From: Cryptomeria japonica
Lineage: Eukaryota; Streptophyta; Pinopsida; Cupressales; Cupressaceae
DNA: 64,000 nt
Direction of reading: 5' to 3'
Assembly: GCF_030272615.1 (NCBI RefSeq)
Contig: NC_081411.1
Location: 208,472,244 to 208,536,243, forward strand
In this document: one piece after another, positions 23,356 to 34,380 of the stretch
How positions within the stretch are numbered: the first letter of the stretch is position 1
Layout of the letters: every line of letters starts with the position of its first letter
Notes under the pieces: model-generated
Seen by the model: the letters and a program-made list of their open reading frames with translations, nothing else
Told to the model about the DNA's origin: nothing
The model's database searches: none
Program-made: the position numbers and the translations under genes

Positions 23356-25305
23356 CTACCTGGATCGACTCGATCTCGAAGTTGTGAAACTCGGAACTCG
23401 ATGCTCCCTGGGCATCGCATCCTCGTAATGCCTCCAGTAGTACTCTGCCTCCTTGGCTCTCAAAGCCACCTCTCTCAGGGTTTCTCTCATCGAGCCACCC
23501 GTCGCCACTCTCTCCAAAGTCTCTACTCGAGCCTCAGCTTGACCCAACTGCTCCAAAACTGTATCCTGCTCGATGGTTAGCTGTGTAATCTGTCGTTGAT
23601 GCGCCAGTAGCTGTGTTTGCAAATGTTGCACTGATAACTGCAGAGACCTAATCTGTGCGTCCTCTCGGTGCATCGAAATCTACATCTGGATGGGTACCTA
23701 TGAAGTGGTACCCCCTATCCCTCCCCCTGTCCTCGGTGCTGGTGGGGGTAAAACATCTAACCTCCTCCTCTGGGATGGTCATCTAAACTCGTCAATCCCT
23801 CCCACCACTGCTATCACCTCTCCTACCCTCTCCTCACCCCCAGCTCCAATAGCTAAACCTACCCTCCCTCTATCCACCACAGCTCTCCGCACTTCTCTCT
23901 CCACCTGAATCCCTTTGTCACCACCATCCCCACCCCTATCTCCTCTCCTCCCCTGATCTCCACCTCTGTCTCCTCTCCTCCCCCGATCTCCTCTCCCTAT
24001 ATCCCCTCCCCGACCTCAGCCACCTCCTCCACCATCTCTACCATCACCACCTCCACCATCCCCACCTCCCTCATCCATCTCCTCTCCATCCTCTCCCCGT
24101 CTCCCTAGCCTCTCAAGTTGCTCATCCTCATCATCGTCAAAAGAGGGAATCATCTCCACTGGATCTGATATCCTAGCCACAACATGCGTCACAAACAGTG
24201 TGGTGAACTCATCAGTCATCCCTGCATCCACTACCCCATAGGCATACTCCCATATCTGGCCGGCTAGGTGAAAGAGCTCCTCAACCACCGCCATGCTATT
24301 GATAGTAGGTCCCCACTCTAGTACACCCTACCTTCGTCGAGCATACAAACATGCTCCTTGTGGAACCCCCTGTTGTCGTCCATACTGCTGCAACACTCGG
24401 CTGTGCAGGAATCTCTCAATCACAAAGGGCGTCCACTCTATCAAAAATCAGGACATGTAGACATAAGGCATCTCCATCCCATCCTCTGCCCATACCTCGC
24501 AATCCATATACGGTCTCCAGATGACCGTATCGATATCATCTAGCACTCGCCTCCAATGCTCTAGTTTGCCCAGCTTACGCTAGACAACTATCCCTCTATA
24601 TCCATATGCATAAGCGCACCCAGCAGGCCTATCTCTATCCGCAAGTGGCCTGGCTACGGGAATATGCTCCCACGCCCATATTTGTAGCAATGTAACCCTA
24701 GCTGATAGACTGTTGTATCCCAAGTAAACCACCTGATGCAGATCCTTGTATAAGTGGGCCAACATAGCAGACCCCCATGCAAATCTATGACCATGTGTCA
24801 CCATGTCCTCCAAGACCAACCCCCATCCTACTGCCAGTCCCTTCGACCTATAGTCGGGACATAAGAAACCACCTATGAATCTTGCCAGCACTGATGGTAG
24901 AGGAGCGTAATCCAAATCAATGAACTCCTACCAGAGGACCTCGTATACACAAACCGTATCATCCTGTAAAATTCGGCGAAGAGCCTTTGTCTCGCCCTCC
25001 TCGGTCTACTCATATGGTAAAAGTAAACCTATCACAAGAATCTGTAGAATCCGGTAGCAATCCTCAGGTATCATTGTAATCTCACCTGTTGCCAAATGGA
25101 AAGTGTTGGTGTCACTATGCCACCTCTGAGCCAAAGTTGTCAATAAACCCCAATTAATGATATACCGAGGCATCTCTAACAAAGAGGATAGGCCACACCT
25201 CTCAATGATATCCCTGTCAGCCTGTGTCAATTGTGGTATCAACGACCACGGTCTTGGAAACCGCTCTTGTGACAACAACCCCAATGCATTCTTGTCACAA
25301 ACCAA
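23356..25305 (-). pseudogene. Antisense ORF of element A with plant mobile domain (PMD)
   Basis: Open segments at 25305-25006, 24915-24580, 24294-24016 and 23673-23356 all lie in one minus-strand frame of about 650 codons, broken by in-frame stops (TAG at 25006-25008, 24928-24930 and 24580-24582, and at least two more). The N-terminal part matches the plant mobile domain: GLSSLLEMPRYIINWGLLTTL, RWHSDTNTFHLATGE, then FIGGFLCPDY and FAWGSAMLAHLYKDL, then LLQIWAWEHIP. After it come an acidic/Gly-rich stretch, a basic Gly-Arg-Asp-rich stretch (about 23690-24010), and a C-terminal coiled coil (HREDAQIRSLQLSVQHLQTQ). Antisense extra ORFs, some with PMD, are known in Tat elements; their function is unsettled. 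No ATG survives at the 5' end; the first open codon follows a TGA, so the true start is lost or further upstream. Confidence 0.88.
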
Positions 25306-25420
25306 GCATGTCCAATATCAGTTTCCTCATCATATCAATTCATATCAAAATTAAATTCATATCAACTTGAAACATTTAAAATCTAATCAAGTTCCACATC
25401 ATATCAAATCCATATCCACA

Positions 25421-25605
25421 ATCATATCAACTTGTAAAACAACTCAAGTTCCACAATCATATCAACTTGTAAAACAACTCAAGTTCCACAATCATATCAA
25501 CTTGTAACACAACTCAAGTTCCACAATCATGTCAACTTGTAACACAACTCAAGTTCCACATTCATATCAACTTGTAAAACAACTCAAGTTCCACATATCT
25601 ATCAA
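25421..25605. repeat. Tandem repeat, 35-bp units with internal inverted arms
   Basis: CAACTTG recurs exactly every 35 bases (25428, 25463, 25498, 25533, 25568, 25603). Each unit holds the inverted pair AACTTG...CAAGTT about 10 bases apart, so each can form a small hairpin. Looser relatives of the unit extend to about 25370 and 25720. It lies just upstream of the antisense ORF, in its predicted leader. Confidence 0.9.
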
Positions 25606-25879
25606 CTTGAAACAATGAATATCAAATCAAGTTCATATCACACATCCATATCAAAATCCACATCATATCAAATCAACATCAGATCAGCATCAACTTGAAA
25701 CATTGCAAATCAAATCAAGTATCTATCAAACAAACCATATTGGAAGTCATATTGGACAAAATATCAAAATAAACAACAGCGGACACGTAGACTAACTATC
25801 ACACCCATCCCCGCAAAACTAGCAAACACCTACATATCTTTCTTCATCTCATAATCCTCACCAAAATCCTACTTCACCC

Positions 25880-26350
25880 AAAAGTTTATGCCCACGCGCC
25901 AAACAATTTTATCTACACGCTAACCTGCTAGCTATGTGCTATCCAATTTTCGGCATGCGCTGCACCATTAACCCTAGGCCCTAAAATGCACCTACGCGCT
26001 ACCCTATCCTATCAATGCACCACCTAAACTATCCTAAGCGCTAAAAACCCATATGCGCTATCCTACTTTGGCCCTGCGCTGCGAGCCTAACCCTACGTGC
26101 TAGGTCATTCCTACACGCCATCCTACACTACCCATGCAAGCCCCTGCTAACCCTATGCGCTAGGAATTTCCTACGCGCTACCCTTTTTCCCCTACGTGCT
26201 ACCTTGTGCCCCCGATACACTAACCTGCGTCAATGCACTACCCTAACCCACCCCTGCGCTATCCTAACCTACCCGGACACTACCCTAGTTTATCACATCA
26301 CACGCGCTAAACTTCTTATCGTATGCGCTACAGTTTTTACCCAACACGCT
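25880..26350 (-). repeat. Inverted TAGCGC-motif array, upstream of the antisense ORF
   Basis: On the plus strand this reads as many copies of ACGCGCTA/ATGCGCTA (for example 25914-25922, 25995-26002, 26036-26041, 26053-26059, 26155-26161, 26172-26179, 26300-26308, 26323-26330, 26345-26351), spaced about 15-30 bases. On the minus strand these are TAGCGCGT/TAGCGCAT, the same motif and sense as in the plus-strand leader arrays at 4982-5857 and 13020-13420. It therefore lies in the presumed leader of the antisense transcript. Confidence 0.85.
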
Positions 26351-26668
26351 AAACCGTTAAATCTGCATGGAAATATTCAAAAACATGCCTAAAAATGACA
26401 AAATAAAAATCACAAAGGGGTCAAACATGATGGCTTACCGGTGGTCCATACATGGCAGGCCTCCGATACCTCCGAACGTGCTCGAATCAATGAGAAGCAA
26501 AGGGAATCGACATTTTGACTTTTTCTCCAAGTGTCACTTTCTCCAAAGTCAACAAGCACAAATGAGACAAAATAAATCACTTTTTACCTTTTTATAGGGT
26601 AAATGAAAATTAGGGTTGCGTAAATTGCTTGTGGTCTCATTTCTCACCCTAGCAAACATCATTATCGG

Positions 26669-26764
26669 GAGATGAATCAACTTATCGCTTTGAACATAGA
26701 CAAATTTAAAATGCAATCAAATTTACCAAATCAAATCAAAATTTTCAAATTTTTGATTCATCTC
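26669..26764. repeat. 12-bp perfect inverted repeat before the PPT
   Basis: GAGATGAATCAA (26669-26680) pairs with TTGATTCATCTC (26753-26764) across an AT-rich 72-base loop, directly before CGAGGGGGCATTATC. It could fold in RNA near the 3' end of the element. The purine run after it (26766-26772) resembles a second, internal polypurine tract. Confidence 0.6.
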
Positions 26765-26902
26765 TCGAGGGGGCATTATCAACATCATTTATCAAATCTG
26801 GGGCACGACATGAACATCTCGACACAACATCACACTAATCATAATCAAATCATGATGACATATCATTTTTCTTTGAATCAACATGTGCACACACGTCACT
26901 TC

Positions 26903-26916
26903 AAAGAGGGGTAAAA
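26903..26916 (+). promoter_or_regulatory. Element A polypurine tract
   Basis: AAAGAGGGGTAAAA ends directly at the 3' LTR start TGTAGACG at 26917. Confidence 0.85.
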
Positions 26917-26944
26917 TGTAGACGTATAAAAATGACCGTATTCC
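26917..26944 (+). repeat. Element A 3' LTR, first 28 bases
   Basis: TGTAGACGTATAAAAATG matches the 5' LTR start. The LINE inserted after 26944; bases 26928-26944 are the left target copy and recur at 34364-34380. Confidence 0.93.
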
Positions 26945-27336
26945 ACTTTCGCGGGGGGAGAGTTAGAGGAGCTGCTACCAGGAGCACAGTTGGTAGTAGT
27001 GGGATGAAAATGAATCAAATTACTCTAGACAAAGTAATTCAGCGAGAGATTTGCTTTTCAAGGATGGTGGAGCGTAGGAGGAAGCTAGGGTTTACAGGCG
27101 AAGGCAATTTTCAGACACGAGGATGGGAAAATGGATCCAGATGGAGGGAAAACCAGTGGCCTTGGTGCCCACCGCACTCAAATCAGTGGCAGTGGCAGGA
27201 TACAAGTCAGAGGAGAAGGGAGGGCTTTAGTTGCGGGAAAAACATATCCCCTTTTGAACAAGATAAAACCAAATGGGGGCATTCATGATATCTTAATCTC
27301 CCGAAATGGAGCAAGCAGTAGTCGGAGGAAAGGTTG

Positions 27337-28856
27337 AGGAAGAAATTTTTGGTACCTCCAGAAGACCTTACCACTGGTGGGATACTGATAACGTCTAATA
27401 AGAGGTTAGTCAGTATTTGCATGGACTTGGAGGCTTGGAAGGAATAGGTACAAGTCTTGCGTGACAGAGCTTTCTTCATGAAGTGGGGAGGGGATTGGTT
27501 GGCTTTCCCTAGAGTAAGGATCTGGGTCAACGAAGAATGGGGGAGCCACTTTGAGATCAAAACCCTAACAAATGGGTTTTTCCTTATCATAGCTGGGACA
27601 ACTGAGGAGAAGATGGCATTGATGGACTCTGAGCCTTTTTTGATGTCGGGAATAGGGTTTTACATTAAGGACTGGACCCCTAATTTTGACCCTCGACAAG
27701 CCACTGTTGAGGAAATTCCTGTTTGGATTAGATTGTACAACCTCCCGCATGAATACTGGAAGGAGGAAGTTTTTGAGAGTATTGGTGAGAAACTAGGGAG
27801 ATTCATCAAGTCGGATGAAGCGGTTGACAAGCTAAATTCATGCATGTATGCTCAAATCTGTGTCATGTGGAAACCACATCCAGGGCTTCCAAAGGTCGAC
27901 GAGATTAGATCCCCAGAGGGTTTATGGAGGCAAGAAATAGAAGTTGAAGAAGTCATGGTTAAGTGTAAGTCCTACAAAGAATGGGGTCATGAGAACCATG
28001 ATTGTATGACAAGGCAGAAGGGGAAAGGAAGAGCAAACTGAGCTTTGGAGGAGCAGCTGTTAGCAAGCTCGGCGGTGTCTAACCAGATTATGGGCCTCAC
28101 AGAGGTCAACCTGAGCTCTGACCCGGTGGTTTCAATGGATGGGGTTTTTCCTCACAGTTCTGAAGTTCCAAAGGGGGTGAATGTTCCAGTAGATTCTTGC
28201 CCTGCTCAGGAAGTGTTGTGGAAGGTCTCTGGTTTGGCTGGAGATAATACTGTTGAGGATGTGCTTGGCGATTTGGGTGAGTTTCCTATGGAGCGTCCTC
28301 AGATTCAACTAGGATGTCTGGCTAGGGAGCGTGTGCGTCAAGATATTATCAGAAGTGGTGGGGGAGTCTGCCTCCATTTAGAAGGAGCGTCAATGGAGGT
28401 TGTTCATGGACCTTTTATAAATGATTGTGTCGTAGGTGGGGGGATCCCAACTCAACACAGGTTTTACAATTCCGATGAGACTGGGTTGGAGGGGCTGGGG
28501 AAGGGATTGAATGTAAAGTCTTTGGAGATTCCAGACATCTTGGTTGGGAGTGTGGAGGAAAAGAAACCAGTTTCAAGGACATCCGCATGTCCCCGGGCAA
28601 GATGGATGGCTTACCAATAGAGTTGGAGTCTTAAGAGGAAGATGGATTGAGTGATGATTCTTTGGGATTGTCTGCAAAGATAGGCGAGACAGAGGTTAGG
28701 ACCATAAAATAGACCAAATCAAATCCCTCTAAGTCCAAAGGGAATTTGAGAGGAAGGAAAAATAGGCAGAAGTTGCTTGAGGAAGCAGGCAACATGAAGG
28801 GCCAGACAAGACTACTTAGATTTGGGAGAGACTTGTTCTCTCTTGGACAGCAATGA
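27337..28856 (+). pseudogene. LINE E ORF1 (DUF4283-like, CCHC knuckle)
   Basis: An RNA-binding type ORF1 of plant L1 elements. The DUF4283-like region (27457-27830) shows ESEPFLMSGIGFYIKDW-like, PVWIRLYNLPHEYW and EKLGRFIKSDE motifs. A knuckle near 27960 reads CKSYKEWGHENHDC, with the second Cys changed to Tyr. TAG (27445), TGA (28039) and TAG (28618) interrupt the frame, and a -1 shift near 28600 carries it to TGA at 28854-28856, which overlaps the ORF2 ATG as ATGA. The start is uncertain; the frame is open from at least 27337. The 28045-28620 segment is the low-complexity C-terminal half. Confidence 0.82.
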
Positions 28857-31800
28857 AGTTCCTAACTTGGAATGTCAGGGGCTGCAATGCCCCTGACAAG
28901 AGACACCTGATCAAAAGAGGGTTTGATTAGGCTAAGCTGGAAGTTATTTGCATTCAGGAAACTAAGTTGGGACGAGATGATGCTGGTAGAGTTTTTGGGG
29001 TAAGGCAGAGGTGGTCTGGTTCTTTTGTGGAATCAGAAGGGGCCTCAGGTGGGCTTGGCATTTTGTGGAATCCACTGGTTGTTCATGTGGATGTTGTCTC
29101 ATGCTCTAAACATTGGCAGATGGTAAAGGTGAATTCGAAGACCATGAATTTTTCCTGCTTTCTTATTAATGTCTATGGACTGACTTTGGTTGTGGAAAAG
29201 TGTTGGTTATGGGAGGATATTTCTAAGCTTCTTGAGGAGGTGAGGCCATCTTTAGCTATTGTAGTTGGGGACTTCAATGCCACCCTTTCGTCCTCAGAAA
29301 AGCGTGGAGGGGTGAGAAGGATGTGTAGGATGCAATCGGACTTTCAGTCTTTTGTGAATTCTAATGCTCTGCTTGAAGTGGCAGCTAAAGGTGGGAATTT
29401 TACATGGACTAACAGACGAAGGGGCTTTTCTAACATTGCGGAGAAACTAGATAGATTCTTCCTTGCAGGGGATTGGAATTTGGCCCCCTTGGTCTTTGAG
29501 GCTAAAGTTTTAGCAATCTCAGGATTGGATCACTTCCTGGTCTCTTTGGTTGTGCAAAAAGATGAAGTTCCACTTCGGTGTCCTTTCAAGGTGGAAAAGA
29601 TGTGGTTAAGAGAACCAGGTTTTAGAGATCGTGTAGTTGGTTGGTGGAAGGAGGATCCAGTGGTGGAAGGTTTCTTGGCCTTTCAATTCTTCAAGAAGCT
29701 TAGTTTTGTGAAACATAAATTGAAATCTTGGAACAGGGAGGTGTTTGGTAATATCTTCAATGAAAAGAGAAGGATTGAAGGTGATTTGGGGGCTTTGAAT
29801 GCGAAAATATTGGCAGAAGGGATGGATGAAGTGGACTATCTCACGGAGAAAAATCTGCTTAGTAAATACGGGAAAGTTTTACAGAGGGAGGAGATTTATT
29901 GGAAACAGAAATCACGAGAGAACTGGCTTAAAGTCGGTGAGAGAAACATGAAATTCTTCCATAGTTCAGTGAAAGAAAGATGAAGCCTCAATAGGATCCT
30001 CTCCCTGTGACTTGCAGATGGAACGATCACTGAGGACTCAGACCACATTAGTAAAGAGGTTGTTGACTTCTTTGAAAATATTTGGAGGAGGAATGAGGTT
30101 GCTCAACTGGGCTTGCAGGCTGAGCTTTTGGAGTTAATCCCTCCCTTAGTATCTAGGGATGATAATATTATGCTTGAGGAACCAATTTTGATGAAGGAAG
30201 TTAAATATGTTGTTTTTGGGTTAGGTGGGGAGAAAGCACCAGGCCCAGATGGCTTCCAGGCATTCTTTTTTCAGTTCTTTTGGGATGTGCCTGGTGGGGA
30301 ATTGGTAGATGTGGTTGAAGAGTCAAGGTCCAGGGGTTTTGTTTTGAAGGAATTCAATTGTACTCTGGTGGCACTTATCCCCAAGAAGGCCAAGCTGGAA
30401 GGGATGGAGGAGTTTCGTCCTATTTCATTGTGCAACAACATCTACAAAATCATCACAAAAGTTGCAGCCAATAGGCTCAAGTTGATTTGAGATAAGTTGA
30501 TCTCTTGTGAACAAAGTGGTTTTACCCTAGGAAGGAACATTGTGGATGGGGTTATTGTGGGCCATGAGGCAATCCACATGGCCATGAAGAGTAGACAGAG
30601 AAGGATGATCCTAAGACTCGATATTTGGAAAGCCTACGATAGAGTTGATAGGTCTTTCCTAGTGGCTGTGCTTGTAAGGTTTTGGTTTTGTAAGGCTTGG
30701 ATTAAGTGGATTTCTAGTATGATTATGCAGTTCTCTGCTTCGGTTTTAGTCAATGGTAGTCCTCAAGGTTTCTTTTCAACCTCATGGGGCATTCGGCAAG
30801 GGGATCCAATATCCCCCTTTCTCTTTATTTTGTTGGCAAAAGTTCTTGGGTGGTTGATTGCTCGTAAGAGAGCTCAGGGGATGTGGAAAGGCATCGAGAT
30901 TGCTCAAGGGGTGGAGTCCACAACCCATTCTCAGTTTGTTGATGATACCTATCTTTTCGGAGTGGCATCCATGCACGAGGCATCGGTTATGAAGAATGTG
31001 CTGGATAGATTTAGTCGAGCTACTGGTTAGGAAATTAATTGGCTGAAATCGAAGATCTTTTTCTTCCACACTGAATTTGGATCTCAAAGACCTATTGCTA
31101 GATTGTTTGGGATAAATATTGGTCAGCTTCCTGGTAAGTTCCTTGGTATGTCACTCTTTTCTGGAGCAAGCAAGATGGACATCTGGAAAGGTTTGCTCAA
31201 TGGTTACAAAGCAAAGATGGAGGGCTGGAAGAGCAAGTGGCTATCTTTGGCTGGTCGTCTTTTGATGCTGAAGGCAGTTGTTTCGGCTATGCCTATCTTC
31301 CCTATGGCTTGTTTTAAACTCCCAGGATCGATCATTAAGAATATGCAACAGATGATGAGAAAGTTTTTGTGGAATGGAAATCAGAATCAGGACAAAATCC
31401 TGCTCATGGCTTGGGACAGAGTTTGTGAACCCAAAGGAGGTGGAGGTGCGGGGCTCCATGATTGGAGACTTATCAATGAGGCTATAGGGGCTAAGTTGGT
31501 GTGGCAAATGTACAGTAAGCCGGAGCAGAGGTGGGTCTGAGTTTTACAAGATAAATACTTGGATAGTGGGGAAAAGGAGAGGATCCTAACAGTTGAAGAT
31601 CCTCCGAGAGGCTTAGCTTTGTGGAATTTTTTGATAAGTTGTAGGTGCCTGATCACGAATCATCTTTCTTGGCAGATTGGTGATGGGCGTAAGGCGTGCT
31701 TTTGGCAGTATTCATGGGATGGACATCCATCACCGGAATCTCTGGTTTCCCAGCGAATCGTGTTAAAAATTGATCAGGTTTGGGGCTCAAAGGTGTGCGA

Positions 31801-33109
31801 TTTTTTGTCGCCAGAAAGGCCTATTTTGGGTCAGCGTTGGAAATGGAAGGATCCCTGGGAGTTAAACTTGGGGGAAGCAGATGAATGATTATTGAGGAAG
31901 ATCCTGGAAAATAGAGAAGTTTCGTGCTCGAGGGAGGAGGATGAGATAGTCTGGTGTGGTGCTAAGAGTGGCAGCTACTCTGTGAAGGTGGGGTTTTCTC
32001 TTCTAGAGTATGAAGGCAAGACGAAGGAATGTGAAGTTAATGTTTGCTGGAACAATGTTTGTTTACCGAAAGCGGGTGCCTTCACCTGGTTAGCTGGTAA
32101 TAGGCGGATTCTTTGAGGGGATCGTTTGAGGAAAATGGGGTTTGTTGGTCCATTCTGATGTGTGCTCTGTGAAAAGGTGGAGGAAGATGTGGACCACCTT
32201 TTGCTCAACTGTGATTTCGCCCAGGAAGCGTGACGTTTTGGGCTACAGAGATTGAATTGGAAGGGCCCTATGGCCAGGAGTTTGAGCGAATGGCTGGAAT
32301 CTTGGCCTGTTGTGGGCAAGTCTTCTATTTTTGTTGCCATATGGAAGATTTTGCCTTCTATTGTTTTATGGGAACTCTGGAAAGAACGAAACCGAAGAGT
32401 GTTTGAAGGTAAAGCGGAAAATAGGAGTCGCTTTCTGATCAGGTTGGAGAGTGCTATCTCAGAACTAGTTACTAATATTGCCTCTCATGTGAACTTAGTT
32501 AAGTCTCCTTTCTCTCAGTTTGATGTTGGTGTTTTGACGAACTAGCCTTTGATTAAATTTAGGCCTACTAATGGGTTTTTGAGGGCTAATCCTTAGAGAA
32601 ACGGTGAATCAAGACAAGAGTGGACTCCGCCAGATAAAGGGTGGACTAAGGTTAATTTTGATGGCACTTCGAGGGGTAATCCAGGGGTCTCTGGAGTTGG
32701 GGTAATAGCTTGAGATGATTGTGGCAACACTTTGGCCATAAGTGCTAAGAGACTGGTGGATGGATCAAACAACGTTGCTGAGTGTCAAGCGGCATTAGAA
32801 GCCATTCTCATGGCTAAGAAATTGGGAGTGAAGAAACTACATTTGGAGGGAGACTCTCAAATTGTGGTGAATGGGATAGCTAGAGGCCAAATGGAGGCGT
32901 GGCACTTAGACAAGCATGTTTGAAGAATGAAACTTATTTGGTGTGGGTTTGAAGGTTTTAAGGTGACTCACGTCCTCAGGGAAGCTAATTTGGAAGTTGA
33001 CAAGATTTCAAACGTGGGAGCAAATGGCTCTTTGGAAAATAACTTTAGATTGTTCGAGGACTTTAGAAATGTTAGTTCTCATGATTTTGGTTGTATTGCT
33101 AAAACTTAG
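28853..33109 (+). pseudogene. LINE E ORF2: AP endonuclease, RT and RNase H
   Basis: A single frame of 1,418 codons with 14 internal stops and no frameshift. The endonuclease shows TWNVRGCN, IQETKLG, VVGDFNATL, KLDRFF and SGLDHFLV. RT (about 30110-31100) shows GGEKAPGPDGF, EFRPISLCN, LRLDIWKAYDRV, GIRQGDPISPFLFIL and the catalytic FVDDTYLFG. A zinc-ribbon-like CVLCEKVEEDVDHLLLNC is near 32160. RNase H (about 32640-33050) shows VNFDGTSRGNPG, NNVAECQAALEAI and LEGDSQIVV. Stops start at 28928, 29981, 30008, 30488, 31028, 31538, 31886, 32114, 32156, 32231, 32543, 32594, 32711 and 32921; all are TAG or TGA. It would nick target DNA and prime reverse transcription. Confidence 0.95.
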
Positions 33110-33417
33110 GAAAGTGAATCGGAGCTTGTTTTTGAAATGACCGTTTGTGTCCCTGAACTTGTGGGAAGTAATGATCCTCGTGGATTATGATCAACGAGGT
33201 CTTTGCAAGTGGCCTTGCGGTGATGGGTGATGATGGAGGCAATCAGTGTGAAGGCTTGGTGATGATGCTTGGTTTTTCTACGATTCGTGAGGAGCAATCA
33301 TGACTTGTGATGGTGGTAGCTTTTTAAAGCCTTAGTTTTATGTTCCCTGGCATTTTGCAGTGGCTAGTTTTCGGTGGTAGGTTGTGTGTGCAAGATTTGG
33401 TGTAGACGCGAGTCAAG

Positions 33418-34002
33418 ATGGAGGCAAATTTTTCTTTGATGGCGGACGAGCAAATGCCTACTTTTCGCGGCCTAATCTCGAGCAATAGGTTGATGAATGT
33501 TTTCAGGATGGATGGAGAGGATTTTTGGAGGGCAGCGAGGTTGATGTTTGGGGAGGAATTTTTGACGTCGGACTGTCGGCCTAGAACTAACCTTGATATC
33601 TCGTTGTTGTTCATTGCCTTGGCCTTGCTAGTGGGTAAGTCGACGGAGGAAGTGCAACAGGTCACATCTTTGGTGTTGAGACCCAAATGGGCGGGTGGGT
33701 TGCAGGAAGTGGTGGCTCGAGTCGTTATTGGTGAGGGGCTGAAGTTGATGGTAGGATCGTGGCGGAGGATCGGTGTGGATGTGGGGGAGCTGCAACCATT
33801 CGTAATTTGGTCGGCTTCCGGGCCAGTTGATCTGCAAGTGGAGAACTCGAGGGAGGGATGTGGAGAGATTGTGCAGTATGTGCGTAAGTTGGGGCTGACT
33901 GAGCGAGTGAAAATTCGCGGGAAGGTGACCCCAATTCGGTCTGAGGCTCCTCTGGATGAAGATGGGAGGCCTATGGTTCGACATCAGATTCCACAGAAGT
34001 AG
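33418..34002 (+). CDS. Unrecognised 194-codon ORF in the LINE E 3' region
   Basis: An uninterrupted ORF lies about 300 bases after ORF2, still inside the LINE. The product starts MEANFSLMADEQMPTFRG, contains a hydrophobic patch (LDISLLFIALALLVG) and a charged C-terminal part ending RHQIPQK. I recognise no domain. It is in a different frame from ORF2. It stays open although ORF2 has about one stop per 100 codons, but this region is G-rich, which lengthens chance ORFs. It may be a lineage-specific third ORF, part of a transduced host sequence, or chance. Confidence 0.4.
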   Translation: MEANFSLMADEQMPTFRGLISSNRLMNVFRMDGEDFWRAARLMFGEEFLTSDCRPRTNLDISLLFIALALLVGKSTEEVQQVTSLVLRPKWAGGLQEVVARVVIGEGLKLMVGSWRRIGVDVGELQPFVIWSASGPVDLQVENSREGCGEIVQYVRKLGLTERVKIRGKVTPIRSEAPLDEDGRPMVRHQIPQK

Positions 34003-34380
34003 ACAAAGGTGGTGGAGTGCGGTTCACTGTGTGGTGGCAGGCTGGGACTGGTGCCAGGTGGAGGGAGTGTGATGCACGACGCAGGGCCTAGCTGGGGTAT
34101 TCCTAACTTCTCAAGGGAAGAGGCCTTGGGATGGTTTCAGTAGATAGGTACTCTAGGCTAATTGGGTCCTTCTTTTTGTGGGGCATGTGTTTGTATGTGA
34201 TTTTTTGTGGCTGTTGGCATTGTTAGGTTGGTGTTTTTTTCGGGTTCCTATGTTGTAATTGGGGCAAGACCCCTTGTTGTGGCAGACTGTCTATCTACTT
34301 TTTGGATGTAAATCTTTCCTATTTTATGCAATATATTATCTTGGTTATCGATAAAAAATAAATAAAAATGAACGTATTCC

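Larger units (their letters stand above)
26945..34363 (+). mobile_element. Element E: L1-type LINE inserted in the 3' LTR of A
   Basis: The 7.4-kb element is flanked by a 17-bp target duplication, aaaaatgaccgtattcc (26928-26944) and aaaaatgaacgtattcc (34364-34380), differing at one base. It has a short 5' region, ORF1 (DUF4283-like plus knuckle), ORF2 (endonuclease, RT, RNase H) and a 1.25-kb 3' region with a further 194-codon ORF. It ends with GGTTATCGATAAAAAATAAA, like many plant LINE tails. It is full length by layout, with the first base directly after the target copy. Its base composition is richer in G than the host element. Confidence 0.95.

Noticed and set aside
25421-25605. CRISPR-like array with regular spacing (also 22722-23015)
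   Set aside because: Units are contiguous, with no unique spacers, and the surrounding DNA is a plant retrotransposon.
33628-33984. Minus-strand ORFs over the LINE 3' region
   Set aside because: Overlap the plus-strand 194-codon ORF in G-rich sequence; no recognisable content, and inconsistent with the LINE's orientation.
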